From Halomontanus rarus (GTDB taxonomy: Archaea > Halobacteriota > Halobacteria > Halobacteriales > Natrialbaceae): a stretch of 64,000 nucleotides of DNA. Below are positions 53,601 to 62,173 of the stretch, piece after piece. The notes below the pieces were generated by a model. It searched no databases. It was not told the DNA's origin and saw nothing but the letters and a program-made list of their open reading frames with translations. The stretch lies in NCBI RefSeq assembly GCF_029338335.1, contig NZ_CP119796.1. One strand, written 5' to 3'. The position numbers were made by a program, and so were the translations under genes. Numbering within the stretch: position 1 is the first letter of the stretch; each line of letters starts with the position of its first letter.

Positions 53601-55433
53601 CTATTCTCCGGTCGCCTGCAGATTACCCTGCTTCGCCTGCCAGTAGAGCGGCCACAGGGCCTGCATCTCTTCGGACTCGGGGTCGGGGTACTCCCACCCG
53701 TCGTTGGACAGGAACGACTGCTCGAACTTGCTCTGGACCGGCATGATCGGCAGATCCCGATTGACGACCCACGCCAGTTCCTTGATGATCTCGTTTGCAG
53801 CGTCTTCGTCGGCTTCCGACGCAAGGTCATTGAGGCGCTGGACGAGGTCTACTTCCATGGTTCCGTCGCCGTCTCGCGCCGGAACCTCGACGCTCTCCGG
53901 ATACTTGAAGAACGACTCCTCGGAGTTCAGCTGCCTGTTCTGCAGGTTGTGACGCAGCGAGTAGTACGGATGGTTGAACTGAACGGCACCTTCGTTCCAC
54001 TCGAAGTTAGCGAGTTCGAAGTCGCTGTTCCCGAGGTTCTCCTCCAGCGTCCCGCGCTCTTGACCTTCGAGTTCGAGTTCGAATCCGAAGTCGTTGAGCT
54101 GAGACACGACGGTCTCGGCCGCCGCGACGAAGTCACTCCACCCGGACGGGTAGATGACCGTCGCGGAGATCGGGTCCCCGTTCTCGTCGACCCAGGTATC
54201 GCCGTCCTGCTCGAATCCAGCTTCTTCGAGTAACTCGGCTGCACGCTCCTGGTCCTGATCGTAGGACTCGAAGTCGTCGATATCGTCGCCGAGGTAATCC
54301 TGAATGGCTGCCGTGGTGATCCCACAGGGCACTTCCGGAACCTGTTTCGAGGATGGGTCGGCGTTCTGTGCAGCGAGTTCCCAGTCGGTCGCGAACGCGA
54401 TGGCCTGACGGACCTCCCGCTGGCCGAAGACGTCGTGATCGTGATTGAAGTGGATCCCGGCGCCGAACGTGCCGGGGATCTGGATCTCGTCGACGGTATC
54501 CGGGAACTGGGCGTCGATGAGTTCGGCGGGAACGAACAGACTCAGTAGCCCGTCGAACTCCCCGTTGATCAACGAGGAGTGATACGCTTCGTTGCTACTG
54601 CGCTGGTACATGTGGTACCCGCTGAAGTTGATGTTGTCCGCGTCCGGGTGATCGTCGAAAGCCGGTGCGGCCATGTACTGGTTCGTGGAATCCTCGTCCG
54701 AGAACTCGAACGGACCGCAGGTGATCGGTTCGCGGTTGTTCCACGACGCCAACTCGGACATGATCTCTTCTTCGTCCTCATCGCCGCTTTCGAGTCGCTC
54801 GAGGTACTCGCCGTACTCTTCTTGCGAGGCGTTGATGTTACCCGTGAGCAGAACCCACCGGACGATCTCCGAGTTCGCGGATCCCTCGAGCGAGATTTCG
54901 ACGGTCGTGTCGTCGGGGGCCTCCACGGATTCGGCGAAGTCCCAGATCTCGCCGTCCTGATACTCCTGCAGTCGCATTCCAGTGACGACGTCTTCCGCCG
55001 TAACGTCCTCGCCGTTGTTCCAGACGAGATCGTCGCGGATCTCGAGTGTGACGCTGTCTTCGGCGATATCCCAGTTGGCCGCTGCCCAGGAGATCCACTC
55101 CCCCGTTTCGATGTTGTACTTCGCGAACTCTTCCCAGACTGCGTTCTCGAGCTGTCCCCCAAGACTTGCAGGATTGTAGGGGTTGAACTGAACGCTGGTC
55201 GGGTCGTTCCAGTTGCCCGTCTCGAACCAGACGTCGTAATCTTGGTTGGCGTCGCCGTTGTCGCCGTTACCGGACTCGTTTTCGTCCCCGTTACCTTCGT
55301 CGTCCCCGTTCCCCTCGTCGTCCCCACCGGTACAACCGGCGAGCGCTGCAGCACCCGTTACACCAGTGAGTGCTACGAACTTTCGTCGCGAAACTACGTC
55401 ATCGTATTCCTTATGCGATTGGCTATCAACCAT
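53601..55433 (-). CDS. Extracellular substrate-binding lipoprotein of the Opp/Dpp type
   Basis: A 610-residue family 5 solute-binding protein. The signal carries both a twin-arginine motif (SRRKFVALTGVTGAAALAGC) and the lipobox LAGC at about residue 33, so it should be Tat-exported and lipid-anchored. An Asp/Gly/Asn/Glu linker follows, then the bilobal domain, with FSDEDSTNQYMAAP and INFSGYHMYQRSSNEAYHSS in the first lobe. Family members bind peptides or, in several archaea, oligosaccharides. The ATG at 55433 suits the TATA box at about 55464; a Met at 55457 would lie upstream of the expected transcript start. It is the first gene of the operon. Confidence 0.9.
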   Translation of the reverse strand: MVDSQSHKEYDDVVSRRKFVALTGVTGAAALAGCTGGDDEGNGDDEGNGDENESGNGDNGDANQDYDVWFETGNWNDPTSVQFNPYNPASLGGQLENAVWEEFAKYNIETGEWISWAAANWDIAEDSVTLEIRDDLVWNNGEDVTAEDVVTGMRLQEYQDGEIWDFAESVEAPDDTTVEISLEGSANSEIVRWVLLTGNINASQEEYGEYLERLESGDEDEEEIMSELASWNNREPITCGPFEFSDEDSTNQYMAAPAFDDHPDADNINFSGYHMYQRSSNEAYHSSLINGEFDGLLSLFVPAELIDAQFPDTVDEIQIPGTFGAGIHFNHDHDVFGQREVRQAIAFATDWELAAQNADPSSKQVPEVPCGITTAAIQDYLGDDIDDFESYDQDQERAAELLEEAGFEQDGDTWVDENGDPISATVIYPSGWSDFVAAAETVVSQLNDFGFELELEGQERGTLEENLGNSDFELANFEWNEGAVQFNHPYYSLRHNLQNRQLNSEESFFKYPESVEVPARDGDGTMEVDLVQRLNDLASEADEDAANEIIKELAWVVNRDLPIMPVQSKFEQSFLSNDGWEYPDPESEEMQALWPLYWQAKQGNLQATGE

Positions 55434-55458
55434 ACAAGTATTCTGTTCCAAGCTCATG

Positions 55459-55469
55459 GTATATAAATA
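55459..55469 (-). promoter_or_regulatory. TATA box of the ABC transporter operon
   Basis: On the minus strand ATATTTATATACC is centred about 31 bases before the ATG at 55433. It predicts a transcript with a leader of only a few bases and sets the translation start of the binding protein. Confidence 0.55.
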
Positions 55470-55636
55470 TTCCTTGATCAATAGGGATCCTTTTTGGTTA
55501 ATAACTACTTTCTGATTGGAATCGGCGTTTGCAGCGATCCTTTTTACCAATAGACATAGCTATAATAAATTCTGGTATTTACGGAGAGAATATTCCCACA
55601 GGGTCGATCCACATCGTGGCGGCTCTGGGCACGATA

Positions 55637-55706
55637 GTCGCACTGAACAGCAGTACACTGCCGGTCGCACGACGACTGTACGATCGGTGTGCAAACGGTA
55701 TCAGTT
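55637..55706. repeat. Inverted-repeat mini-element, copy 4 (compact)
   Basis: About 70 bp in which the two arms almost touch. One arm is GTCGCACTGAACAGCAGTAC followed by GGTCGCACGACG. The other, on the minus strand, is ACTGATACCGTTTGCACACC followed by GATCGTACAG. It corresponds to the two ends of the 165-bp copy with the centre missing. The remaining parts of the 420-base gap 55434-55853 show no gene. Confidence 0.55.
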
Positions 55707-55853
55707 GTTACGCTCGCACTGGTTCACTTTAACGGACCCCCGTGGAAACTGCGACCGTTGCGGACGCTGGTTCCGTGTTTGCAGGTCGCGTCCCGAAAAC
55801 AGAAGATCCGCTTTACGAGACGAGCGCAAGCGAGTGAGTGAACCGAAAGTCGT

Positions 55854-56765
55854 TCACGCGTTCGCCTCGATCCAATCGGCCGTTTCCGCCGCGAGGTCGC
55901 GGACGTCCTCGTCGGGATCTGACTCGGCGACCGTTCGAAGGGGCTCGATCGCATCGGTGATTTCGGCGAACCCGAGCGCTCGAATCGCCCGGGCACGAAC
56001 GAGCGTCGTATCGTCCTCGAGGTGCTCGAGCAGCGCGTCGATCGCGACGTCCGAAGCGTCGGAATCGGCGGTCGCAACGTACCGAATAACGTCGATCACG
56101 GCACCACGGACGTGAGGAACTTCGTCGTCGTTTCGGAGTACAGGGAGCAACGCTTCGAGTCGTTCGGTACAGAGAGCGGGGTCTTCGCGCGCTACTTCGA
56201 CGAGAACGTTCGCGGCGACCTCTTTCGTCGCGGCCGACCGTGCGAAGTCGGGTTCTAACTGCTTCATCTGTTCCTGGAACTCCGCTCGCCGCGACGGATC
56301 GTCGGGGGGGTTCGGCTTCGATACCGTCGGTCCGTCGACCAGCAACTCGATCAGTTCGTCGGTGTGTTCGACGAACGAGCCGGGTGTGGACTCCGCCAGA
56401 AGGGCGACAGCTCGTGCCGAACGGTATCGGTACATCGGTGTTTCGTCAGTGAGGTTCTCGACGAGCTGTGGTATCGCCGGTTCGACGAGATCGGCGTGGT
56501 CTTCGGCGAGCAGTGAGAGCACCAGTGCCGCGTGGCTACGTGCGATGCCGTACGATTCGTCTAGACAGTCGATAACGTCGTCGACGAGCGCTACGACACG
56601 ATCGGGGTCGTCGACGGCTACCCCGACTAACACCTTCAGTCCGGTATTTCGCATCTCTTCCCAGTCGTCGTCGAGAAGTGCTTCGATCTCTTCGAGATCG
56701 ATGGCGTCGGGATCCGATTTCGCCGTATCGACGAGGTGGAGCGGGACCTCCTTCGTTCGATTCAT
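55854..56765 (-). CDS. HEAT-repeat protein
   Basis: A 303-residue, all-helical acidic protein made of about six HEAT-like repeats, for example HAALVLSLLAEDHADLVEPA, YRSARAVALLAESTPGSFVE, VAANVLVEVAREDPALCTER and VRARAIRALGFAEITDAIEP. Such solenoids bind proteins; no catalytic residues are seen. A TATA-like ATTTAAC is centred about 27 bases before the ATG (about 56792), indicating its own leaderless transcript. It sits upstream of the transporter operon on the same strand; a regulatory partnership is possible but unsupported. Confidence 0.85.
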   Translation of the reverse strand: MNRTKEVPLHLVDTAKSDPDAIDLEEIEALLDDDWEEMRNTGLKVLVGVAVDDPDRVVALVDDVIDCLDESYGIARSHAALVLSLLAEDHADLVEPAIPQLVENLTDETPMYRYRSARAVALLAESTPGSFVEHTDELIELLVDGPTVSKPNPPDDPSRRAEFQEQMKQLEPDFARSAATKEVAANVLVEVAREDPALCTERLEALLPVLRNDDEVPHVRGAVIDVIRYVATADSDASDVAIDALLEHLEDDTTLVRARAIRALGFAEITDAIEPLRTVAESDPDEDVRDLAAETADWIEANA

Positions 56766-56836
56766 ACCTCCTATTCTACGACGTGAACGTTAAATAATTC
56801 CCGATTCCATAGATCATCGGCGAGAGATGACGGGTA

Positions 56837-57070
56837 TCAGGTCCGTTCTTTCCGCTTGGAGCACCGCCGGAGACAGTAGCCGACGAGAACGAATACCAGA
56901 GCGAGGACGCTCAGATTGAACACTGAGATGACGTATTCGGCAGTCCCTCGCTCTGTCACGGCGATCGAAATGACCGTGAGAACGGCGAGAGCGACGGCCA
57001 ACGCGAAGAGATACCTGAGCAGTTGTCGGTAATCACACAGCAACTTCCAGAATCGGTCGCCCGTATTCAT
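56837..57070 (-). CDS. Small two-helix membrane protein
   Basis: 77 residues from the ATG at 57070 (MNTGDRFWKLLCDYRQLLRY). Two hydrophobic segments lie at about residues 20-42 and 48-70 (SVFNLSVLALVFVLVGYCL), followed by a basic Cys/Lys/Arg tail. The frame remains open upstream to 57154, giving up to 105 residues; a TATA-like TTTTATAC at about 57145 argues for the shorter form. No family was recognised. Confidence 0.6.
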   Translation of the reverse strand: MNTGDRFWKLLCDYRQLLRYLFALAVALAVLTVISIAVTERGTAEYVISVFNLSVLALVFVLVGYCLRRCSKRKERT

Positions 57071-57518
57071 CGTCGGCAGTGAAGACAGCGACGGCGATTT
57101 CCGGTCGATTCTCGATTCATAGCCGTTCTCGAGTGGCATCCGTATAAAATCCATCGAGATTCCATAGATTCACTCGAAACGGAAAGGGCAGTGCTCTCCT
57201 TCCAGAGGACGGTTTCGGTTGCAGTTGCGATGGGTGCAGGAGAAATCACCCGGCTGACGTGGGCGTCTCGGTCCTCGCGGTCGTGTACTCCGACGCCTTT
57301 CGAATCCGTTCTAACTGGGGAAATAAATAATCCGACTGAGAGGTTCTATAGTGAAGTGCCTCGGAGTCAAGCCCCGTGGCATTCGCCTCGACAACCTGTA
57401 AACGGCTGCTATCGAAATAGTTCCTCATTGTTCGATACATTTAATACGGATTGAATACGTCGTTTATTGAAATGTGCCGTGCCAACCGGTCGTCGAATAA
57501 GTCACTTACGTGGTAATC
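57071..57518. other. Intergenic region before the transducer gene
   Basis: About 450 bases (360 if the small membrane protein uses its longer start). No convincing gene is seen; a 64-codon minus-strand reading at 57246-57440 has poor composition. AT-rich runs (CATTTAATACGG at about 57437, GTTTATTGAAATG at about 57459) may be promoter elements of the transducer gene. Confidence 0.45.
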
Positions 57519-59906
57519 ATGTCGAACAGCTCGTCACTACTCGTCCCGTCGGCCCTCAAACGAAGCTACAGCACAAAGTTCGTGGTGTCGTTTCTGTTCG
57601 TTCTCGTCGTCATCGGTTCTGTCGGTGCCTACGGATACGGACAGGTGGACTCGACGATCGAACAGGACGCGACGGACAATCTGGAATCGTCCGCCACGAT
57701 GCAGGCCGACTCGCTCTCTGCGTGGTCGAACGGAATCGACGGCCAGACGAGATCGATCGCCAGTTCGGAAGCGCTCGAGCGGGAAGACGAAGCCCAGATA
57801 TACACCGGCCTCACCCGGCAGAGTCGCCATCACTCCGAAGTCATGGCGATCCATTACTTCGACGCGGAGTCGGGCGAGATGATTACCAGCACGCTCAGTG
57901 ACTTTCGAGGGGAGGGAATGGCTCTCGAAGAGATCGACCAACCGTGGGCCGATTCGGACGTTCGGGAGGAACTGATCACGGATCGAACCGTGTGGAAGTC
58001 GGACATCGCGTACGACTCGGCGGACATCGGGAGTCGCGTTATGGCGTTCGCCGTTCGGGATCCGAACGATCCGAACAAGGTACTCGTCACCGAGGGCCGA
58101 ATCGACCTGCGTGTCAAACAACTTCACCAGCCGGGAGTGAACCACTCGACGACGATCGTGAACACCGACAGTGAAATCGTCCTCGGAGACGAGGAGCGGG
58201 AGACCGACGTGCTCGACAACGGCGATGCCCGCACAGCCCTCGATCGTGCTGTCGCGAACGGGACGGTCGATTCCGTCCACCACGGCGGTGTATTACAGGC
58301 GTACGCGCCCGTTCCAGGCACGGAGTGGGTCGCCGTCACGAGCGTCCCAGTTGACGACGCGTTCGCCGTCCGAGATGCCATCGGTTGGAACATCATATTC
58401 ATCGTTGCCGCCGGTCTCCTGACACTCTCCCTCGTCGGCGTCGTCCTCGGCCGTCAGACCGTGCTCCCGCTCGCTCGGCTCCGACGCGAAGCCGAGCGGA
58501 TGGAAGGCGGAGATCTCGAGGCCGACCTCGAGACGAACCGGACCGACGAAATCGGCCAGCTCTTCGGCGCGTTCGATAGTATGCGCAACTCGTTGCGCAA
58601 CCGCATCGAGGAGGTCGAGGCGGCCCGCAACGAGGCCGATCGCACGAATCGACACCTCGAGACGAAAGCGACCGAGTACAGTTCGGTGATGCAGGCCTGC
58701 GCCGACGGTGATCTCACCCGGCGGATGGACCCCGAGAGCGAGAACGAGGCGATGGCAGACATCGCGACGGAGTTCAACGAGATGATCGCCGAAATCGAGG
58801 GGACGACGGAGCGGCTCAAAGCGTTCGCCGACGAAGTAGCCGTCGCCAGCGAGCAGGTAACCGCCAGCACGGAGGAGGTTAGATCGGCCAGTACGCAAGT
58901 CTCCGAGTCCATCCAGTCGATTTCGAGCGGTGCCGAGCGACAGAACGACAGTTTACAGGCCGTCGAACACGAGATGGGCGGACTCTCGAGTACCGTCGAG
59001 GAGATCGCCTCCTCCTCGAACGAGGTCGCCGATCTCGCCGAACGGACGGCTCAGACGGGCGAGGGTGGTCGGGAGGCCGCCAACGCTGCGATCCAGGGGA
59101 TGGACGAGATCGAAGCCGAATCCGAGCAAGCCGTCGCGGAGATCGAGGCGCTCGAGGCGGAGATCGACCAGATCGACGAACTCGTCGAGTTCATCTCCGA
59201 GGTCGCCGAGCAGACGAACATGCTCGCACTGAACGCGAACATCGAAGCCGCTCGGTCCTCGGAAACCGGCGGCGACGGCTTCGGCGTCGTCGCCAACGAG
59301 GTCAAGGATCTGGCCGCGGAGACCAGAGACGCCGCAGAGGATATCGAGGATCTCATCGAGGAGATCAAGTCCCAGACCCACCGGACGGCAGCGGAAGTCC
59401 AGCGGACCAGCGAGGAAGTCGCCCGGCACCGCGACGCCGTCGAGAACGCGGCCGAATCCCTCGAGCAGGTCGCCGAGTACGCCCAGGAGACCAACACCGG
59501 CGTACAGGACATCTCCGCGGCGACCGAACAGCAGGCGGCCTCGACCCAGGAGGTCGTCGCGATGGTCGACGAGGCCGCGTCCGTCTCGGAGGAGACGTCC
59601 GCCGAGGCCGAAACCGTCGCCGCCGCCGCCGAAGAACAGACCAGTTCGCTGACGGAAGTCTCGCAGGCGGTCGTCGACCTCGCACGGCAGGCTTCGCGAC
59701 TGTCGACGGAACTCGACCAGTTCGAAACGGACGCCGACGTCGAGGGCGAGGGCGGGGCCGAGACCGGAACCGCGGACGGTGTCGAATCGGAACCCTCGAC
59801 GGACGACGATCGAAACGCCGACGAAACGTTCTCGTTCGTCGAAACGGACGATACCGCCGAGACCGAGGACGAAGATACGTCGACGATGAGCTCCTCGAGC
59901 GAGTGA
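57519..59906 (+). CDS. Transmembrane methyl-accepting chemotaxis transducer (Htr)
   Basis: A 795-residue transducer. TM1 lies at about residues 22-42 (FVVSFLFVLVVIGSVGAYGY). An extracellular Cache-like sensor (about 45-285) is followed by TM2 (about 288-312) and two HAMP units (about 313-365 and 380-430). A long coiled-coil signalling domain carries the hairpin tip EVAEQTNMLALNANIEAARS at about residue 565 and flanking Glu-rich methylation helices; the C-terminus is acidic. It would report an extracellular ligand to CheA. The ATG at 57519 is used; a GTG three codons earlier is possible. It is divergent from the transporter side; the ligand is unknown. Confidence 0.92.
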   Translation: MSNSSSLLVPSALKRSYSTKFVVSFLFVLVVIGSVGAYGYGQVDSTIEQDATDNLESSATMQADSLSAWSNGIDGQTRSIASSEALEREDEAQIYTGLTRQSRHHSEVMAIHYFDAESGEMITSTLSDFRGEGMALEEIDQPWADSDVREELITDRTVWKSDIAYDSADIGSRVMAFAVRDPNDPNKVLVTEGRIDLRVKQLHQPGVNHSTTIVNTDSEIVLGDEERETDVLDNGDARTALDRAVANGTVDSVHHGGVLQAYAPVPGTEWVAVTSVPVDDAFAVRDAIGWNIIFIVAAGLLTLSLVGVVLGRQTVLPLARLRREAERMEGGDLEADLETNRTDEIGQLFGAFDSMRNSLRNRIEEVEAARNEADRTNRHLETKATEYSSVMQACADGDLTRRMDPESENEAMADIATEFNEMIAEIEGTTERLKAFADEVAVASEQVTASTEEVRSASTQVSESIQSISSGAERQNDSLQAVEHEMGGLSSTVEEIASSSNEVADLAERTAQTGEGGREAANAAIQGMDEIEAESEQAVAEIEALEAEIDQIDELVEFISEVAEQTNMLALNANIEAARSSETGGDGFGVVANEVKDLAAETRDAAEDIEDLIEEIKSQTHRTAAEVQRTSEEVARHRDAVENAAESLEQVAEYAQETNTGVQDISAATEQQAASTQEVVAMVDEAASVSEETSAEAETVAAAAEEQTSSLTEVSQAVVDLARQASRLSTELDQFETDADVEGEGGAETGTADGVESEPSTDDDRNADETFSFVETDDTAETEDEDTSTMSSSSE

Positions 59907-60436
59907 CGTCGTCGGGGCACTGCGTCGTCGACGTATTACGTCGTCGGGTTCCAGGGTTCGTTCCGGTTGACCCCGGTCGCGGCCACGCGGTGAGTTCGGA
60001 TTCTTGCCTCTGAACGGAGGGTTACGTCGCGCCGTCGACCCTCAAACTACCATATTTAGAAGTATATAACTAATCTATTATGAACTCTCTAGACCCCTTT
60101 CAAGGATCAACTCCCTCCTCGAGAACTATTCGTGTACTTGAGGCGCTTTATCGGGATATATGGGGTGAATATCGTACTCGTACCAACGGAATAGTTCCGG
60201 TTTCGGAGATGGTCTGTCACTGTCGCTTAACGGCGCCTAAACTCCCTCTTGGGTGCCCTAGATTCTGTTTGGGATCTCGTGGTGGTGGCGGTCCGAATTG
60301 GCTTCTCTCATATCTATTGTATTTGCCATTCTCGATTTTCTATAACTTAGAACACAATAACTAAGCGGTTATTCTTGTGTGTTCGCGTCGGCGCTGACAA
60401 CGTGTTCGTCTTGACGTGTCGTTACTTAGTGGCCGG
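59907..60436. other. 530-base gap with an uncertain short reading frame
   Basis: After a GC-rich 100 bases the sequence becomes AT-rich. A 94-codon frame at 60080-60364 (MNSLDPFQGSTPSSRTIRVL at its start) is preceded by GTATATAAC and could be a small gene, but its Gly/Leu/Tyr-rich end and rare codons are unlike the rest of the window. Treated as undetermined. Confidence 0.4.
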
Positions 60437-62074
60437 TCAGCCGTCGCAGCTGTCGAAGACGACGTCACCGTTCACGACGGTCATCGCGACGTCGATCTCG
60501 TCGATCCGGTTCGATCGTTCCCAGGGGGACTCCTCGAGGACGACCAGATCCGCCCGCTTTCCGACCGCGAGCGTTCCGAGTCGATCCTCGTCGAACCCCG
60601 CGTAGGCGCCGCCAGCGGTGTAGGCTCGCAGGGCTTCGGTCACCGTGAGCCGCTGGGCATCGGTGGGGGCGGTGACCGCGTGATGGACTCCTAAAAGCGG
60701 ATCGAGCGGCATGCAGTCCGAACCGAACGCGAGGGGGACGCCGGCCTCGAGAACGTCCCGAAGCCGATTGGATCGAGTTCGACGCTCGGCGCCGAGTCGG
60801 CGGTCGTAGAGGCCGCCCTCGTCCGCCCAGCGGTGGAAGTTCGGTTGCATCGAGGCGACGAGTCCCGCCGCCGCCATCCGATCGATCTGGTCGTCGGTCG
60901 CGAGTTCCGCGTGTTCGATTCGATGGCGAGCGCCCTCCGGGTCGGCGATCGACTCGAGTGCGTGCACCGCCTCTTCGATGGCTTCGTCGCCGATCGCGTG
61001 GATCGACAACTGGAGTCCGGCGTCGTCGACCCGGTCGACCAGCGAGCGGAGTTCCTCGGGTTCGACGACCCACTGGCCGCGGTCCGCCGCCGTCTCGGTG
61101 TCCGCGTCTCGGGATTCGTCGCCGTCCTCGGTCCCGTCTCGATCCGCAGCGTCCGCGTACGGCTCGGACACCTTCGCGGTCCGGGCACCGATGCTCCCGT
61201 CCGTGAACGTCTTGATCGCACCTACTCGGACGAACTCGCTTCCAGCGTTCGTCACCAGTCCGGTCTCGAGGACGCTCTCGAGGTGGTCGCTCCAGTAGTT
61301 CAATCGCACGCGGATCGGGAGGTCGCCGTCGGCCGCGAGGTCGCGATACACGCGGGGTGCGTGCGAGTCGCGGACCATGTCGTGGACGCCCGTGACGCCG
61401 CGAGCAGTCGCGTACTCGATCGCGGCCTCGAGCAGTTCCCGCGTCTCCTCGAGATCGGGTTCGACGACGTCCCAGACCGCGTCGGTCGCGCGTTCGACGA
61501 CGACGCCGGTCGGCTCGCCGTCGGCGGTTTCGACGTCTTCCTCGGGAAGCTCCTCGCGCAGTCGCTCGAGTGCGACCGAGTTCAGCGAGGCGGTGTGCAT
61601 GTCGACGCGAACGGCGACGACCGGTCGGTCGTCGCTGACCCGATCGAGGTCCGTGCGGGTGAGGTGGTGGGCATCGTCCCAGTCGCTCTCGTCGTAGCCG
61701 AAGCCGAGGATCCACTCCCGGTCCGGTTCGGCGTCGGCCTGCGCCTCGAGTCGATCGACGCACTCGCCGGCGCTCCCGGCGTCGGCGAGGTCGGCGTGGA
61801 CCTCGTAGCGGCCGAGGGTCTCCACGTGCGTGTGCGCGTCGACGAATCCCGGCAGGACGACTTCGCCGTCGCAGTCGATCACCTCGGTTTCGACGCCTGC
61901 GAGGAACTCGATATCGTTCGTCTTCCCGATCCCGACGATCTCGCCGTCGCGGACGGCGATCGCTTCGGCGTCCGGCGCCGAATCGTCATCACTGTGCCCG
62001 TCGTTAGTCTCGTCCGGATCGGCGAGCGTGTACACCTCTCCGCCGACGAAGAGACGGTCTGCAGCCTCGGTCAT
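60437..62074 (-). CDS. Amidohydrolase (YtcJ-like, metal-dependent)
   Basis: A 545-residue amidohydrolase superfamily protein. The first metal motif HxH is in VLPGFVDAHTHVETLGRY. Further ligands occur in ISIHAIGDEAIEEAVHALES-type and HRIEHAELATDDQIDRMA sequences, and the final Asp in PLAFGSDCMPLDPLLGVHHA. The C-terminal beta strands (LGTLAVGKRADLVVLEESPW) close the composite domain. An acidic insertion lies at about residues 315-340. The family (PF07969) acts on N-acyl or cyclic amides; the specific substrate is unknown. Start 62074 (MTEAADRLFVGGEVYTLAD) is the canonical beginning; the nine upstream codons look spurious. Divergent from hmgA. Confidence 0.9.
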   Translation of the reverse strand: MTEAADRLFVGGEVYTLADPDETNDGHSDDDSAPDAEAIAVRDGEIVGIGKTNDIEFLAGVETEVIDCDGEVVLPGFVDAHTHVETLGRYEVHADLADAGSAGECVDRLEAQADAEPDREWILGFGYDESDWDDAHHLTRTDLDRVSDDRPVVAVRVDMHTASLNSVALERLREELPEEDVETADGEPTGVVVERATDAVWDVVEPDLEETRELLEAAIEYATARGVTGVHDMVRDSHAPRVYRDLAADGDLPIRVRLNYWSDHLESVLETGLVTNAGSEFVRVGAIKTFTDGSIGARTAKVSEPYADAADRDGTEDGDESRDADTETAADRGQWVVEPEELRSLVDRVDDAGLQLSIHAIGDEAIEEAVHALESIADPEGARHRIEHAELATDDQIDRMAAAGLVASMQPNFHRWADEGGLYDRRLGAERRTRSNRLRDVLEAGVPLAFGSDCMPLDPLLGVHHAVTAPTDAQRLTVTEALRAYTAGGAYAGFDEDRLGTLAVGKRADLVVLEESPWERSNRIDEIDVAMTVVNGDVVFDSCDG

Positions 62075-62173
62075 GCTCGAGAGCGCGCCGGCGAGGGCCA
62101 AAACGGTTGGGTCCGAGTCCGGTTCTGGACCGAATCAGCAACTGTTACACGGGGGGACCGCCACAGCAAACGC

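Noticed and set aside
57246..57440. 64-codon minus-strand frame between the small membrane protein and the transducer
   Set aside because: No believable promoter, no motif, and composition unlike haloarchaeal proteins.
60833..62173. N-terminal extension of hmgA by 447 codons
   Set aside because: The extension is antisense to the amidohydrolase; HMG-CoA reductase starts normally at 62174 with a family-length product.
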